From Lantana camara (Eukaryota > Streptophyta > Magnoliopsida > Lamiales > Verbenaceae): a stretch of 64,000 nucleotides of DNA. The stretch is taken from assembly GCA_037501455.1 (NCBI GenBank), contig CM074858.1, forward strand, positions 34,903,001 through 34,967,000. The letters are read 5' to 3'. How positions within the stretch are numbered: position 1 is the stretch's first letter; each line of letters opens with the position of its first letter. Position numbers and translations under genes: made by a program. This document shows positions 24,318 through 34,908 of this stretch, piece by piece. Under the pieces are notes generated by a model. That model saw only the letters and a list, made by a program, of their open reading frames with translations. It made no database searches and was not told the origin of the DNA.

Positions 24318-24325
24318 TATAAATA
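24318..24325 (+). promoter_or_regulatory. TATA box of LTR D
   Basis: ccaccatataaatagc is a strong TATA match about 540 bp into the LTR. The same sequence is at 29924-29931 in the 3' LTR. The A/T-to-coding transition downstream supports a promoter, but no start site can be read. Confidence 0.6.
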
Positions 24326-24870
24326 GCTTTATTCCCTTTTCATTTCATTTCAAACCACATAAGTTAGCTTCAAAGATAATCATGGAGAAATTTCAAGAGA
24401 AGATCAAGACAAGAACCATCTTTCATTCTAAGAGCTCATATTCTTTGATTCCTCATTCCTTCACAAGACAAGGTAAGCTTTGGATCTCTTTTGATGAGTA
24501 TTTCATTTCTATTCTTGGATTGAAGCATGAAATTGTTAGCATGAACTTGAATGATGAGATCTTTGATTCCTTGAGTAAGATTTGATGATTTAAATGCGCC
24601 TTATGTGTCTTAGTTGCTGGAAATTCGTGTAGGAAGACTAGGGATTCATACCTTCTTGTTTAAGCTTGAAATTCATGAAATGGGTGTTTGAGATTTTGGG
24701 GAAAAACCTTCTTAAACTTGGATTCATTGATGTTTTGGTGCTAAGCATGATTTATATGATGTTATACTTAAATTTCGTGATGATTTATGGTAGATTTTGT
24801 ATTGGTTTGATGATTTTTGGTGTTTCCCTTCTTCTTCCCGATACTGTCAAGTTTCTGCTCCAGATCTATG

Positions 24871-25070
24871 GCCGGAACGGCCGTTCCCGTTTGTGCTTTG
24901 AGCCCGGAACGGCCCTTCCGGGCTAGGGTTTGGTTTTGGGCGGCGAACATGGGAACGCCCGTTCCCATGTATGCATAGACTGGGAACGACCGTTCCCAGT
25001 CTCGCTGACTTTATGTGTGGGAAGGCCCGTTCCCATGCAAGGCTATGCATGGGAATGGCCGTTCCCAACC
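24871..25070 (+). repeat. Array of GC-rich palindromes in 5' LTR of D
   Basis: At least five dyads in 200 bp: ggaacggccgttcc (24874), agcccggaa with partner ttccgggct (24901-24924), arms catgggaacg/cgttcccatg (24948-24969), actgggaacg/cgttcccagt (24979-25000), then gtgggaaggcccgttcccat (from 25016) and gcatgggaatggccgttccc (from 25046). The core is ggaacg, 2-4 bases, cgttcc. The 3' LTR has the same array at about 30477-30676 with a few changes. Confidence 0.85.
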
Positions 25071-26552
25071 CCCTGTTCCCTTTTATGCATGTTCTTTTGT
25101 GTTTACTTGATCCGTTTGAGATGCTTTATGAATTATATGTTATGATATGACTTCAATTCCATTCTTAGATGATAATACGTTATTTTAATTGAATAACTTC
25201 GTATGAAAGTTTGTCCTATGTTATGCTACTTGACCTATGTGATTCATATCCTTTCCTTAATGCATTGTTAAACCTTAATACTTCGTTAATTGCATGATTT
25301 GGGAGAATATGTAAACTATGCTACGTGACCTATGTGTACACTTCATTCCATATTACATATCATTCATCTCTTGGTACGCCGTGCGTCTTACTTGGTTCAT
25401 ATAGAGTTTAAGTCTAGGTTTCTGTATGTCTTGTCACAGAGTTTAGTGGTGCTGGTGGGCCCGTGGTTTAGAGTGTTTGGCCCTTCACACTCTCAGACTC
25501 TACTTGCACAAGGTGAGGTTTAGAATTTTGTATAGTTAAGAGACCTATGGCCTTAATATGATGATTTCAATTCTTGCATGCGGTTATATACTATGTATGA
25601 TTAGATATGTGTTGGATATGATATGATTATGACCTTGTGGACCATCTTTGGTTTTGAAGAAAAATTTAGTATTAAGGCATATGTAAGCTATTTTGGAAAA
25701 CTCTGATTTGTTATGATTCTGTAGCGAGTTGCCATGAAATTATGGCATATGCATGTATGTTATGTTATGTGGATCCAGGAGCTGGTACGAGTGGAGACCG
25801 GCACGGCATAGGGCCGTCGGATAAGCTATTGTGCTAGTTTTATTTGAAGTATCATTGCCCGACTCAGGGAGATATGGGAGGCGTGATAACTTGAGCCTTC
25901 GGTGTACAGCCGGGGAGGACTCTTGTGGGTTCGCTACCCCTTGAGGGTGTGTATGTTTTGATGGTTAGGGCCAACGCAAGGCTCTTCCATCTTTGGAGTT
26001 GAGGAGGGATTTATTTCTGTATTTAGTTCTGTTCTGTTATGAGGAGTAAAGGTTGGAAGCTCGTACTCGCCGAGCATATGTTATGATCTGTTATGGGAAT
26101 TATGAATCGGGCTAGAGTCTTTTCTGAAAATAATTTCTAAACTTATACCTATATCTATTTGGGTTATTTCGATATGTTTTGGTATGCAACACCTATCCCC
26201 GGTTCATGAGTCCACCCTTATGTTATGTGTTGTGCTCTATATATATATTGTGAGTGTGCGTTAGCCCCCCTCACTCAGTCAGTTGACTGACACCTCGTTT
26301 TATCTTTTAGTTGCAGGTTCTTTTGGCTTGAGCTAGGCGGAAGTGAGTCTTCTGAGTCACACTTGTCAGTCTAGTAGGTGATAGGATGCATTTGTCGCAT
26401 ACTTTACTTATTTTATGTATTTATGTTTCACACTTGCAGATTATGTTTATGTTCTATTTAGACTTCAACCAGTGTGGGGTTAGTAAGCTAGTATTTGGAT
26501 GTTATTAGATATTATGATGATACTTGTGTTGTTTATTATGTTGGTTTATGGA

Positions 26553-26717
26553 TTGATATTCGGGACTAGGTATCTATGCTAGTTGAACCCGTCACCTGCT
26601 ATGTATGTTGATATTCGGGATTAGGTATCTATGCTAGTTGAACCCGTCACCTGCTATGTATGTTGATATTCGGGATTAGGTATCTATGCTAGTTAAACCC
26701 GTCACCTGCTTTGCATG
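26553..26717 (+). repeat. Three tandem 55-bp repeats in LTR D
   Basis: Units starting ttgatattcggga at 26553, 26608 and 26663, each with gtatctatgctagtt and aacccgtcacctgct. Repeated at 32159-32323 in the 3' LTR, and present as two units near 48833 and 48890 in solo LTR E. Confidence 0.9.
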
Positions 26718-26932
26718 TCTTGTTTTAAATGTTTCCGCTATCCATTGTTGTTGATTTTAATTGCTTCCGCACTCTGAGTTTTGGTCAAGCTAGATCCGCC
26801 TAGCCTAGTGTGTGAGTTGGTCTCCCTTTCGCTATGATTCGGATTCGGGCATGGACTTCCTATTTCATGACCGGGTCTGAGTCCTAGTGCGGGGGATGTG
26901 GTATCCTCCGTCTGGGGTGCTACATCCTTAAG

Positions 26933-26944
26933 TGGTATCAGAGC
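26933..26944 (+). other. Primer binding site of element D
   Basis: tggtatcagagc, 8 bases after the LTR end, the same spacing and tRNA-Met type as in gypsy A. It supports replication by normal retrotransposition in trans. Confidence 0.9.
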
Positions 26945-27194
26945 TCTAAGTTGCAAAACCGAGCTCTTGAGTCGTGTTGAGTTTGTCTAGGTTGTACGGC
27001 ATAGGACAACTTAGTTATTTGTGCATGTACATCTCAGTTTGATAAGCTACACATTTGAATTCTCATCATATTGTTGGAATTATATAATGTGAAACATTAC
27101 TTGCCTTTGATGTTGATGATTGATTTATTATGTGACATGAGCATTTACTAACCGACATGCATATACAGGAGTTATAATTGTTGACATTTTCAGG

Positions 27195-28415
27195 ATGCTA
27201 CCCTACGGTCAGTCTTCTCAGCCTAATCTGTATGATCAAGGGCAACCTTCAACCGACTTATCGCCTATGAACCCCGTGGCAAGGATGTATCTGGAGTTCA
27301 AGTCTTTCAACCCTGCCCTATTCGAAGGATGTGATGAAATTTGTGCTAGTCAGTGGCTTTCGGGGATAGAAGGCTTATTTGAAGCGTGGCCATGCAGTAC
27401 TTTCAACATGGCACGACTTACCTCTCTACTTTTACGTGGGCCTGCAAGATAATGGTGGGTAGAAGTTGTTCAGAGTTCTGGGGTAAGGGGTGAGGGATTG
27501 ACATGGGATGTGTTCGTCCTGGAGTTTAGGAAGAGGTTCACACCGGCCACCCTACAGAAGCAGAAATTTGAAGACTTTTTCATGTTGAAGCAAGGGAATA
27601 AGACCGTTGAGGGTTACATGGAGGAGTTTGAGAGATTGGGTATGTTTGTACCCCACATCATGGGAAATGATTGGATGAAGGCTAGGTATTTCTTGGAAGG
27701 TCTTCGGGATGAGTTCAAGGAAGCCTTAATCGCAGAGGATACCAGCACTTGGGATGAAGCCATGGAGAAAGCATTACAAGTTGAAAAGAGGTAGTTGATA
27801 AAAAGTAAGGAATCCGATCAACAAAGGACTCGAACCAAGAAGATTCGTGGAAAGAAGCATAAGAACAGAGACCCTCGAAAGTTGAAGAAAGAAATCCAAC
27901 CGTGTACCCATTGTGGAGGAATCAACCATGCTTATGACGCGTGTTGGGGTCGATTGAAGAGGTGCTATGCTTGCGGGTCAAAGGACCACAAGGTTTTCGA
28001 TTGTGACCGATCGAGAGCTAAGAAGCGACGAGTACGAGAGGGGTGTATTCAACTCAAGAACCAACAAGGACCCAATGTTTTCGATACCCCCATCGTACCA
28101 CAGGGCTTCATCCACAAGAAGCCCCGAACTACTACTCCCGCTGCACCTCCAGTTTTACCGGCCCCAGCTCAGGCCCGTTGCTCTCACTGCCAGGGTTCTC
28201 ATCCATTGGAGAGGTGTTGGTGGTATTTGGGTAGATGTTTGGTGTGTGGTTCGGCTGATCACAAGAGAGGTGCTTGTCCGAAGAAGAGGCCGGTGGTTCA
28301 GGCTCGTGCATATGCTCTTGATGGAGAGGAGGAAGTAGCAGAGGTTGATCAGAATGCCGCAGTGGAAGGTACAATAAACATTCATGGCACAAGCATACAT
28401 ACATCGTTTATTTGA
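27195..28415 (+). pseudogene. gag: gag of element D with four zinc knuckles
   Basis: One frame from ATG 27195 to the stop at 28413, interrupted only by TAA at 27450 and TAG at 27792. The capsid core (EFKSFNPALFEGCDEICASQWL, then WDVFVLEFRKRFTPATLQKQK, EGYMEEFERLG, ARYFLEGLRDEFKEAL) is typical gypsy gag. Two pairs of zinc knuckles follow: CTHCGGINHAYDAC with CYACGSKDHKVFDC, and CSHCQGSHPLERC with CLVCGSADHKRGAC; all ligands are present. A and B have one pair each, so a duplication is likely. The frame ends at NIHGTSIHTSFI, where the sequence leading into protease is cut before the DTG/DPG motif. Two stops mean this copy itself is broken, though only slightly. Confidence 0.9.
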
Positions 28416-28524
28416 CTCTTATTGTTATGTGATATACTTGCTAATTATGATATGCGCTGATTGTTGTAATTTTCAACTATGCTAGTTTGATGTGCGTGGG
28501 CACAAGTGCTCCAAATAATTGTAT

Positions 28525-28968
28525 TTATGTGCTAGAGAGATGTCAGGATCTCTCGTTCTCAGCATGAGGAAGATTTAACTCTCTCTATTTACGTGCTTGG
28601 GAGATGTTCATCCTCTCGATTTATGCGTTAGAGAGTCGCAAGATTCTCTACTTATGTGATAGAAAGATGCTGGATTCTTTCTAAACTTTGTGCACGAGAG
28701 ATGTTGGATTCTCTTGTACTTAGATATTCAGGAGATGCTGGATTCTCTTGAATTTAGGGGTTTGAGAAATGCTGGAATTTCTTGAACTAGAATGTTGGAA
28801 GATGCTGGAAGCTGCCCATCTTAGGTTGAGCGACGGGGTTCTCTCAATTATTTGCTTGAGAGACGGGGTTCTCTCTTGTGTGATCGAGAGGCGGGGTTCT
28901 CTCGCTTTCTGTGTTCGAGAGACGAGGCTCTCTCACTTACGTGCTGGGAGATGGGATTCTCTCTTGTT
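28525..28968 (+). repeat. Tandem array of about 13 hairpin units in place of pol
   Basis: Units of about 25-60 bp, mostly 31-34 bp, with the pattern ttatgtgct, gagagatg, ctggattctctc. Each unit is itself an inverted repeat: GAGAG or AGAGA, a loop of about 8 bases, then CTCTC or TCTCT. Units at 28661-28682 (agaaaga ... tctttct) and 28765-28782 (agaaa ... tttct) carry changes on both arms that keep pairing. Later units use gagagacggggttctctc. It is not a CRISPR array, because units diverge gradually and have no distinct spacers. Confidence 0.85.
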
Positions 28969-29159
28969 GTTGTGGTTGCGCTAAGCGTTGTTTTGACTAC
29001 GGGTTGCAAGTGACGAGTTTGAGACGACATCGAGGTTGGGTGCAGTTGCAGCTATCGGATCATGAGAATGACCGAACGAGTTCGAAATAACTAATGGATG
29101 TGTCTTGGTTGCGATGCACGTCGATGATTACGGACTACAAGAAACAAAAACGGGACATC

Positions 29160-29386
29160 CTTGAAGAGACGTTGGTTCAACACCGAAGAGCCGATTGATC
29201 TTAAGATAGAAGAATCACAATTTACTTCGGACTTGATGATTGTGAAGTATCCGAACGAGAGTCAAGATCAGGTTGGGGAAAGGACAGAAATCGGAGGAAC
29301 CAACTTGGGAGATAAATGTGGCAATGAAGAAGTTATGACCGGGTTTGTTTGAAGCTGAGCAGCGAACCTGGGGACCAGGTTCTCCT
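29160..29386 (+). pseudogene. Decayed remnant of gypsy pol C-terminus in D
   Basis: In different frames this stretch reads EEPIDLKIEESQF, EEPTWEINVAMKK and EPGDQVLLRGG. These resemble the pol end of gypsy elements: compare EETTWETEEKIRRF and KSGDQISLRRGG in B. It directly precedes the polypurine tract, which is the position expected for the end of pol. It suggests D arose from a full gypsy element by internal replacement. Similarity is short, so this is tentative. Confidence 0.5.
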
Positions 29387-29402
29387 AAGGGGGGGGGGGG
29401 AT
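29387..29402 (+). other. Polypurine tract of element D
   Basis: An A/G tract ending in a long uninterrupted G run directly before tgtgacgcc of the 3' LTR. Confidence 0.85.
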
Positions 29403-32400
29403 TGTGACGCCCCGTCCGATAAATCGTACAAGTATGCGTCACGAGAGAAATTACGTTACACACTTATGTGGCTTAATTACCCTTGTATTTGTTTAATTCC
29501 AACTTTGATTAAAATGTGACTTAATTGACTAAAATCCGAAATGGTAAAATATGAATTCTTGCATGACAACTTGAGAACGGAACTTATGTGAATTTAAATT
29601 AATTGTTGGAGTTGGATTTAAATAGGACTTGGACCTATTTGTGTGTTTTGAGCCTAATTTATGTTAGGAGAGTTTGGGTCATTCCGGACCAATATGAGCT
29701 CGGGAATTCGGATTCGAATTCCGACACCGCCATTGGACTTGATTCGGTGATTCGGGTCCAACGGAATTTACTTTATATTTTTCGGAAACCGTTTAGATCG
29801 TAAACCTTTTAATTTTGACTTTTTGGGCCGAAAGTCATTATTTGAGCCCAAATCCTAATAAAGCCTCTAGCCTCATATTATATCTTGGAAACCCTAACCT
29901 TGACCTAAAACTGTTAGCCACCATATAAATAGCTTTATTCCCTTTTCATTTCATTTCAAACCACACAAGTTAGCTTCAAAGATAATCATGGAGAAATTTC
30001 AAGAGAAGATCAAGACTTGAACCATCTTTCATTCTAAGAGCTCATATTCTTTGATTCCTCATTCCTTCACAAGACAATGTAAGCTTTGGATCTCTTTTGA
30101 TGAGTATTTCATTTCTATTCTTGGATTGAAGCATAAAATTGTTAGCATGAACTTGAATGATGAGATCTTTGATTCCTTGAGTAAGCTTTGATGATTTGAA
30201 TGCGCCTTATGTGTCTTAGTTGCTGGAAATTCATGTAGGAAGACTAGGGATTCATACCTTCTTGTTTAAGCTTGAAATTCATGAAATGGGTGTTTGAGAT
30301 TTTGGGGAAAAACCTTCTTAAACTTGGATTAATTGATGTTTTGGTGCTAAGCATGATTTATATGATGTTATACTTGAATTTCGTGATGATTTATGGAAGA
30401 TTTCATGTTGGTTTGATGATTTTTGGTGTTTCCCTTCTTCTTCCCGAAACTGTCAAGTTTTTGCTCCAGATCTATGGCCGGAACGGCCGTTCCCGTTTGT
30501 GCTTTGAGCCCGGAACGGCCCTTCCGGGCTAGGGTTTGGTTTTGGGCGGCGAACATGGGAACGCTCGTTCCCATGTATACATGGACTAGGAATGACCGTT
30601 CCCAGTCTCGCTGACTTTATGTGTGGGAAGGCCCGTTCCCATGCAAGGTTATGCATGGGAATGGCCGTTCCCAACCCCCTGTTCCCCTTTTATGCATGTT
30701 CTTTTGTGTTTACTTGATCCGTTTGAGATGCTTTATGAATTATATGTTATGATATGACTTCAATTCCATTCTTAGATGATAATACGTTATTTTAATTGAA
30801 TAACTTCGTATGAAAGTTTGTCCTATGTTATGCTACTTAACCTATGTGATACATATCCTTTCCTTAATGCATTGTTAAACCTTAATACTTCGTTACTTGC
30901 ATGATTTGGGAGAATATGTAAACTATGCTACGTGACCTATGTGTACACTTCATTCCATATTACATATCATTCATCTCTTGGTACGCCATGCGTCTTACTT
31001 GGTTTATATAGAGTTTAAGTCTGGGTTTATGTATGTCTTGTCACGGAGTTTGGTGGTGCCGGTGGGCCCGTGGTTTAGAGTGTTTGGCCCTTCACACTCT
31101 CAGACTCTACTTGCACAAGGTGAGGTTTAGAATTTTGTATAGTTAAGAGACCTATGGCCTTAATATGATTATTTCAATCCTTCCATGCGGTTATATACTA
31201 TGTATGATTAGATATGTGTTGGATATGATATGATTATGACCTTGTGGACCATCCTTGGTTTTTAAGAAAAATTTAGTATTAAGGCATATGTAAGCTATTT
31301 TGGAAAACTCTGATATGTTATGATTCTGTAGCGAGTTGCCATGAAATATTGGCATATGTATGTATTTTATATTATGTGGATCCAGGAGCTGGTACGAGTG
31401 GAGACCGGCACGGCATAGGGCCGTCGGATAAGCCACTGTGCTAGTTCCATTTGAGGTATCATTACGCGACTCAGGGAGATAGGGGAGGCGTGATATCTTG
31501 AGCCTCCGGTGTACAGCCGGGGAGGACTCTTGTGGTTCGCTACCCCTTGAGGGTGTGTATGTTTTGATGGTTAGGGTCAACGCGAGGCTCTTCCAACTTT
31601 GGAGTTGAGGAGGGATTTATTTCTGTATTTCGTTCTGTTCTGTTATGTGGAGTAAAGGTTGGAAGCTCGTACTCGCCGAGCATATGTTATGATCTGTTAT
31701 GGGAATTATGAATCGGGATAGAGTCTTTTCTGAAAATGATTTCTAAACTCATACCTATATCTATTTGGGTTATTTCGATATGTTTTGGTATGCAACACCT
31801 ATCCCCGGTTCATGAGTCCACCCTTACGTTATGTGATGTGCTCTATATATATATTGTGGGTGTGCGTTTGCCCCCCTCACTCAGTCAGTTGACTGACACC
31901 TCGTTTTATCTTTTAGTTGCAGGTTCTTTTGTCTTGAGCTAGGCGGAAGTGAGTCTTCTGAGTCACACTTGTCAGTCTAGTAGGTGATAGGATGCATTTG
32001 TCGCATACTTTACTTATTTTATGTATTTATGTTTAACACTTGCAGATTATGTTTATGTTCTATTTAGACTTCAACCCGTGTGGGGTTAGTAAGCTAGTAT
32101 TTGGATGTTATTAGATATTATGATGATACTTGTGTTGTTTATTATGTTAGTTTATGGATTGATATTCGGGACTAGGTATCTATGCTAGTTGAACCCGTCA
32201 CCTGCTATGTATGTTGATATTCGGGATTAGGTATCTATGCTAGTTGAACCCGTCACCTGCTATGTATGTTGATATTCGGGATTAGGTATCTATGCTAGTT
32301 AAACCCATCACCTGCTTTGCATGTCTTGTTTTAAATGCTTCCGCTATCCATTGTTGTTGGTTTTAATTGCTTCCGCACTCTGAGTTTTGGTCAAGTTAGA

Positions 32401-32530
32401 TCCGCCTAGCCTAGTGTGTGAGTTGGTCTCCCGTTCGCTATGATTCGGATTCGGGCATGGACTTCCTATTTCATGACCGGGTCTGAGTCCTAGTGCGGGG
32501 GATGTGGTATCCTCCGTCTGGGGTGCTACA
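29403..32530 (+). repeat. 3' LTR of element D (3128 bp)
   Basis: Collinear with 23779-26924 throughout, including TATA box, dyad array and triple 55-bp repeat, with only scattered substitutions and small indels. It ends gggtgctaca and is followed by the ggttg target duplication. Confidence 0.95.
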
Positions 32531-33583
32531 GGTTGAGACATAGTAAGTAGAAGGATTGTATCTCGCATTAATCAATGACTTAAAGGTTCTGTCGAATCCG
32601 ATCATTCCAATTCAACTTGGGGTTAAACACCTGTTGCTAGACTATGGTCGTTTAATCTGTGGACTGATTAATTAATTAGTGAATTAATTAATTGGGGTCA
32701 CTGCTAATTGAATTGAGAACCTAGAGGGTCACACACAACAACTTGGTTACATGAGTTAAGGCTTTAAAATTATTAAACAAGTTAATCGGGCCAAGAGGGT
32801 TCCACACGTGTGGCTCACATGAGTGACACGTGTCTCACACGTGTGTAAATATATGTGTATATTTATTTATGTGTTAAATAATTAATGTGATTAATTATTT
32901 AATAGAGTTTGGTTTAATTTTGAATTAAAAAGAAAGTCTTATTTTGGAGAAAAATAATCTAGTTAATTAATTGTGAATTAATTAATTAGATAAAATAAGT
33001 TATTTATTTTAAATAAATAAAGTATAAAATTATCCAAAAATAGTTTGGATATTTTAGCTCTCTTGAAAGTTGATTTGGATTTGAATTCAAAGTCAAAGTC
33101 AAAATTACTTGATGATCAAGTAATAGGAGAGAGGGACCAAATCCTTAGTCCATAAGGACTAGGAATTTCGGCCACTCCCCTCCTATATATAGGGGAGCTC
33201 GAGCTCCCCTTAGAGAGTAATCGAGAATTCTTTTGGTTCATGTGTTGAACACCATCCTTTCTCCAAGATAAACGAAACCCTAGGTTAATCCTAAACACTA
33301 ACTAGATAACTAGCATCCTTACTAGTTAGATTGTAGTCAAGTTGGTGGACTATCTCTAGAGAGCTTCAAGTTAGAAGTTTGAAGATTCGAGCTTTAACTA
33401 GGAGAGGGGATCAAGCCGCGAGAAGAGCGTTCTTGGGTGGCTTGAAACACTTCAAGAAAGTTAATTAAGAAAGTAAGTTTCTAATCCCTACGAATTTGAA
33501 TACATGATTGCGAATCCAAGATCCTTTTGTTGGAAAATTTTTAAATTTCCACTGCTTTCTGATTCGTGTTTTCCAACATCGGT

Positions 33584-34350
33584 TGCTCCCAAAGAGAAAC
33601 TGTTTCTATCTTAGAAGGATCCACTGAAATCCCATCACCGGAAATAATGTGTCCCAAGAATGATACCCGATCAATCCAGAAATCACATTTGCTAAACTTG
33701 GCGTACAACTTGTGTTCACGTAGCTTCTCAAGTACCAAACAAGATGTAGAGCGTGTTCCTCAACCGACTTAGAGAAAACCAAGATGTCATCAATGAAAAT
33801 AAAAATGAACTTATCCAAGAACTCCTTGAAAACACGGTGCATTAAATCCATAAAAGCTGCGGGTGCGTTGGTTAGTCCGAAGGGCATCACAATGTACTCA
33901 TAGTGTCCGTATCTCATGTTAAAGCCCGTCTTCGGTATATCCGACTCCTTAATCCTTAGTTGATAGTATCCTTGTCGGAGATCGACCTTCGAATATACCT
34001 TCGAACCTTGCAATAAATTGAACAACTCTTCGATGTGCGGGAGGGGATACTTGTTCTTCACCGTCATCCTATTCAACTCCCGATAGTCTATGCACATACG
34101 AAGTGTCCCATCCTTCTTCTTCACGAACAACACCGGAGCACCCCAAGGTGAAGTACTCGGCCGTACAAACCCACACGCCAATAACTCATCAAGTTGGTTT
34201 TAAGTTCCTTGAGTTCGGCGGGAGCCATTCTATACGGCATCTTCGAGAACGGCTCGACCTCTTGGAATAGATCAATAACAAACTCGATCTCTCTTTCCGG
34301 TGGTAAAGTCCCCAAGTTCTCCAGAAAGACATCGGGAACTCATTCGCCAC
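33584..34350 (-). pseudogene. Reverse transcriptase of gypsy B
   Basis: Read right to left. The linker [24 protein letters not shown] and ELKELKTNL (from about 34315) leads to [97 protein letters not shown] and the catalytic FIDDILVFS (near 33780). A frame change near 33740 is followed by [16 protein letters not shown] and [10 protein letters not shown]. The sequence is cut at EQP by copia H. Catalytic residues are intact. At least two frame changes (near 34190 and 33740) break it. Confidence 0.92.
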
Positions 34351-34356
34351 TTTCAT

Positions 34357-34908
34357 CTATTCAAGCTTAACTTGATCTTTAGGCCGGTTCAACACATACA
34401 CCACATACCCGGTAGCTCCATCACGAATGAGCTTCTTAGCTTCCATCAAACAAATAAACGGACTCCCACTAACGCTCGAACCCGTTACAACACCGGTACC
34501 CAACTCAACCTTCTTCCCAAAATATTCCATCTTCGCCCGATGCGCATACAACCAATCCATACCGAGTATCACGTCGTACTTCTTCATCGGAATAGAAATC
34601 AAGTTCGCTGGGTAAACGCGTCCCTCAATACTCACCAGACAATTACGATACAAGCAATCAGTTCTAATCATACCACCCAAAGGAGAACGCACAATATAAA
34701 GCATAGAATCACTCGCAAGAGGCAAATTTAACATAGTAGCCATAGTAGGAGTAATAAACGAATGAGATGCACCCGGATCATATAATGCATGTATGGGAAT
34801 GTCATGTATGTGGAGTGTACCTTCCACCATGGCGGTAGGGTCGATCTCGGCATTCTCTTGCTCCCCATCCAAAGCATAAGCACGTGCATGTGCCACGGGC
34901 CTCGCCAT
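34357..34908 (-). pseudogene. Aspartic protease of gypsy B
   Basis: A 183-residue open frame beginning in the gag-protease linker (ARAYALDGEQENAEIDPTAMVEGTLHIH). It has the intact active site ALYDPGASHSFI, LPLASDSMLYIVRSPLGG, YDVILGMDWLYAHRA and the tail GATGYVVYVLNRPKDQVKLE, ending at a stop at 34357. This is the best preserved protease in the window and shows what element A has lost. It would process the Gag-Pol precursor. Confidence 0.9.

Larger units (their letters stand above)
23779..26924 (+). repeat. 5' LTR of element D (3146 bp)
   Basis: Starts tgtgacgccccgtccg and ends ctggggtgctaca. It holds a TATA box (24318), a GC dyad array (24871-25070), the module gagaccggcacggcat near 25796, and three 55-bp tandem repeats (26553-26717). 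Its overall plan resembles solo LTR E. Confidence 0.94.
23779..32530 (+). mobile_element. Element D: gypsy-derived, non-autonomous, gag without pol
   Basis: A complete LTR element with 5-bp target duplication ggttg (23774-23778, 32531-32535). It has two LTRs of 3146 and 3128 bp, a tRNA-Met primer site, gag with four zinc knuckles, and a G-rich polypurine tract. Protease, RT, RNase H and integrase core are missing. Between gag and the 3' LTR lie about 1 kb with a hairpin minisatellite and a decayed remnant resembling the end of gypsy pol. The LTRs are very similar, so D is the youngest insertion in the stack. It fits the class of gag-only non-autonomous LTR elements (TR-GAG/LARD-like), which depend on proteins from other elements. 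Confidence 0.92.
14727..33578 (+). mobile_element. Copia element H, split in its 3' LTR by D
   Basis: A Ty1/copia retrotransposon: 5' LTR, tRNA-Met-like primer site, 2.3-kb non-coding leader, gag, protease, integrase, RT, RNase H, polypurine tract, 3' LTR. The integrase-before-RT order identifies copia. It is flanked by the 5-bp target duplication tcggt (14722-14726 and 33579-33583) and sits inside the RT region of gypsy B in the opposite orientation. Element D and its duplicated ggttg add 8757 bp to the 3' LTR. Coding sequence has at least six stops and two one-base frameshifts. I cannot place it securely in a named copia lineage. Confidence 0.94.
22901..33578 (+). repeat. 3' LTR of copia H, split by element D
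   Basis: 22901-23778 plus 32536-33578, about 1.92 kb in total, matching 14727-16661. The interruption is precise: ...cttggttg before D and ggttgagac after it, where the 5' LTR reads cttggttgagag. The second half repeats the TATA box and palindrome (about 33184-33210). Confidence 0.95.

Noticed and set aside
24666..24926. 86-codon frame present in both D LTRs (24666 and 30272)
   Set aside because: Its conservation is explained by the two LTRs being recent copies. It reads into the GC dyad array and shows no domain.
3858..26944. tggtatcagagc sequences as parts of tRNA genes
   Set aside because: They follow LTR ends at fixed distance and lack the rest of a tRNA cloverleaf; they are primer binding sites.
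28525..28968. Regularly spaced repeats that might suggest CRISPR
   Set aside because: Units diverge gradually, spacers are not distinct, and the setting is a plant retroelement. It is a minisatellite.
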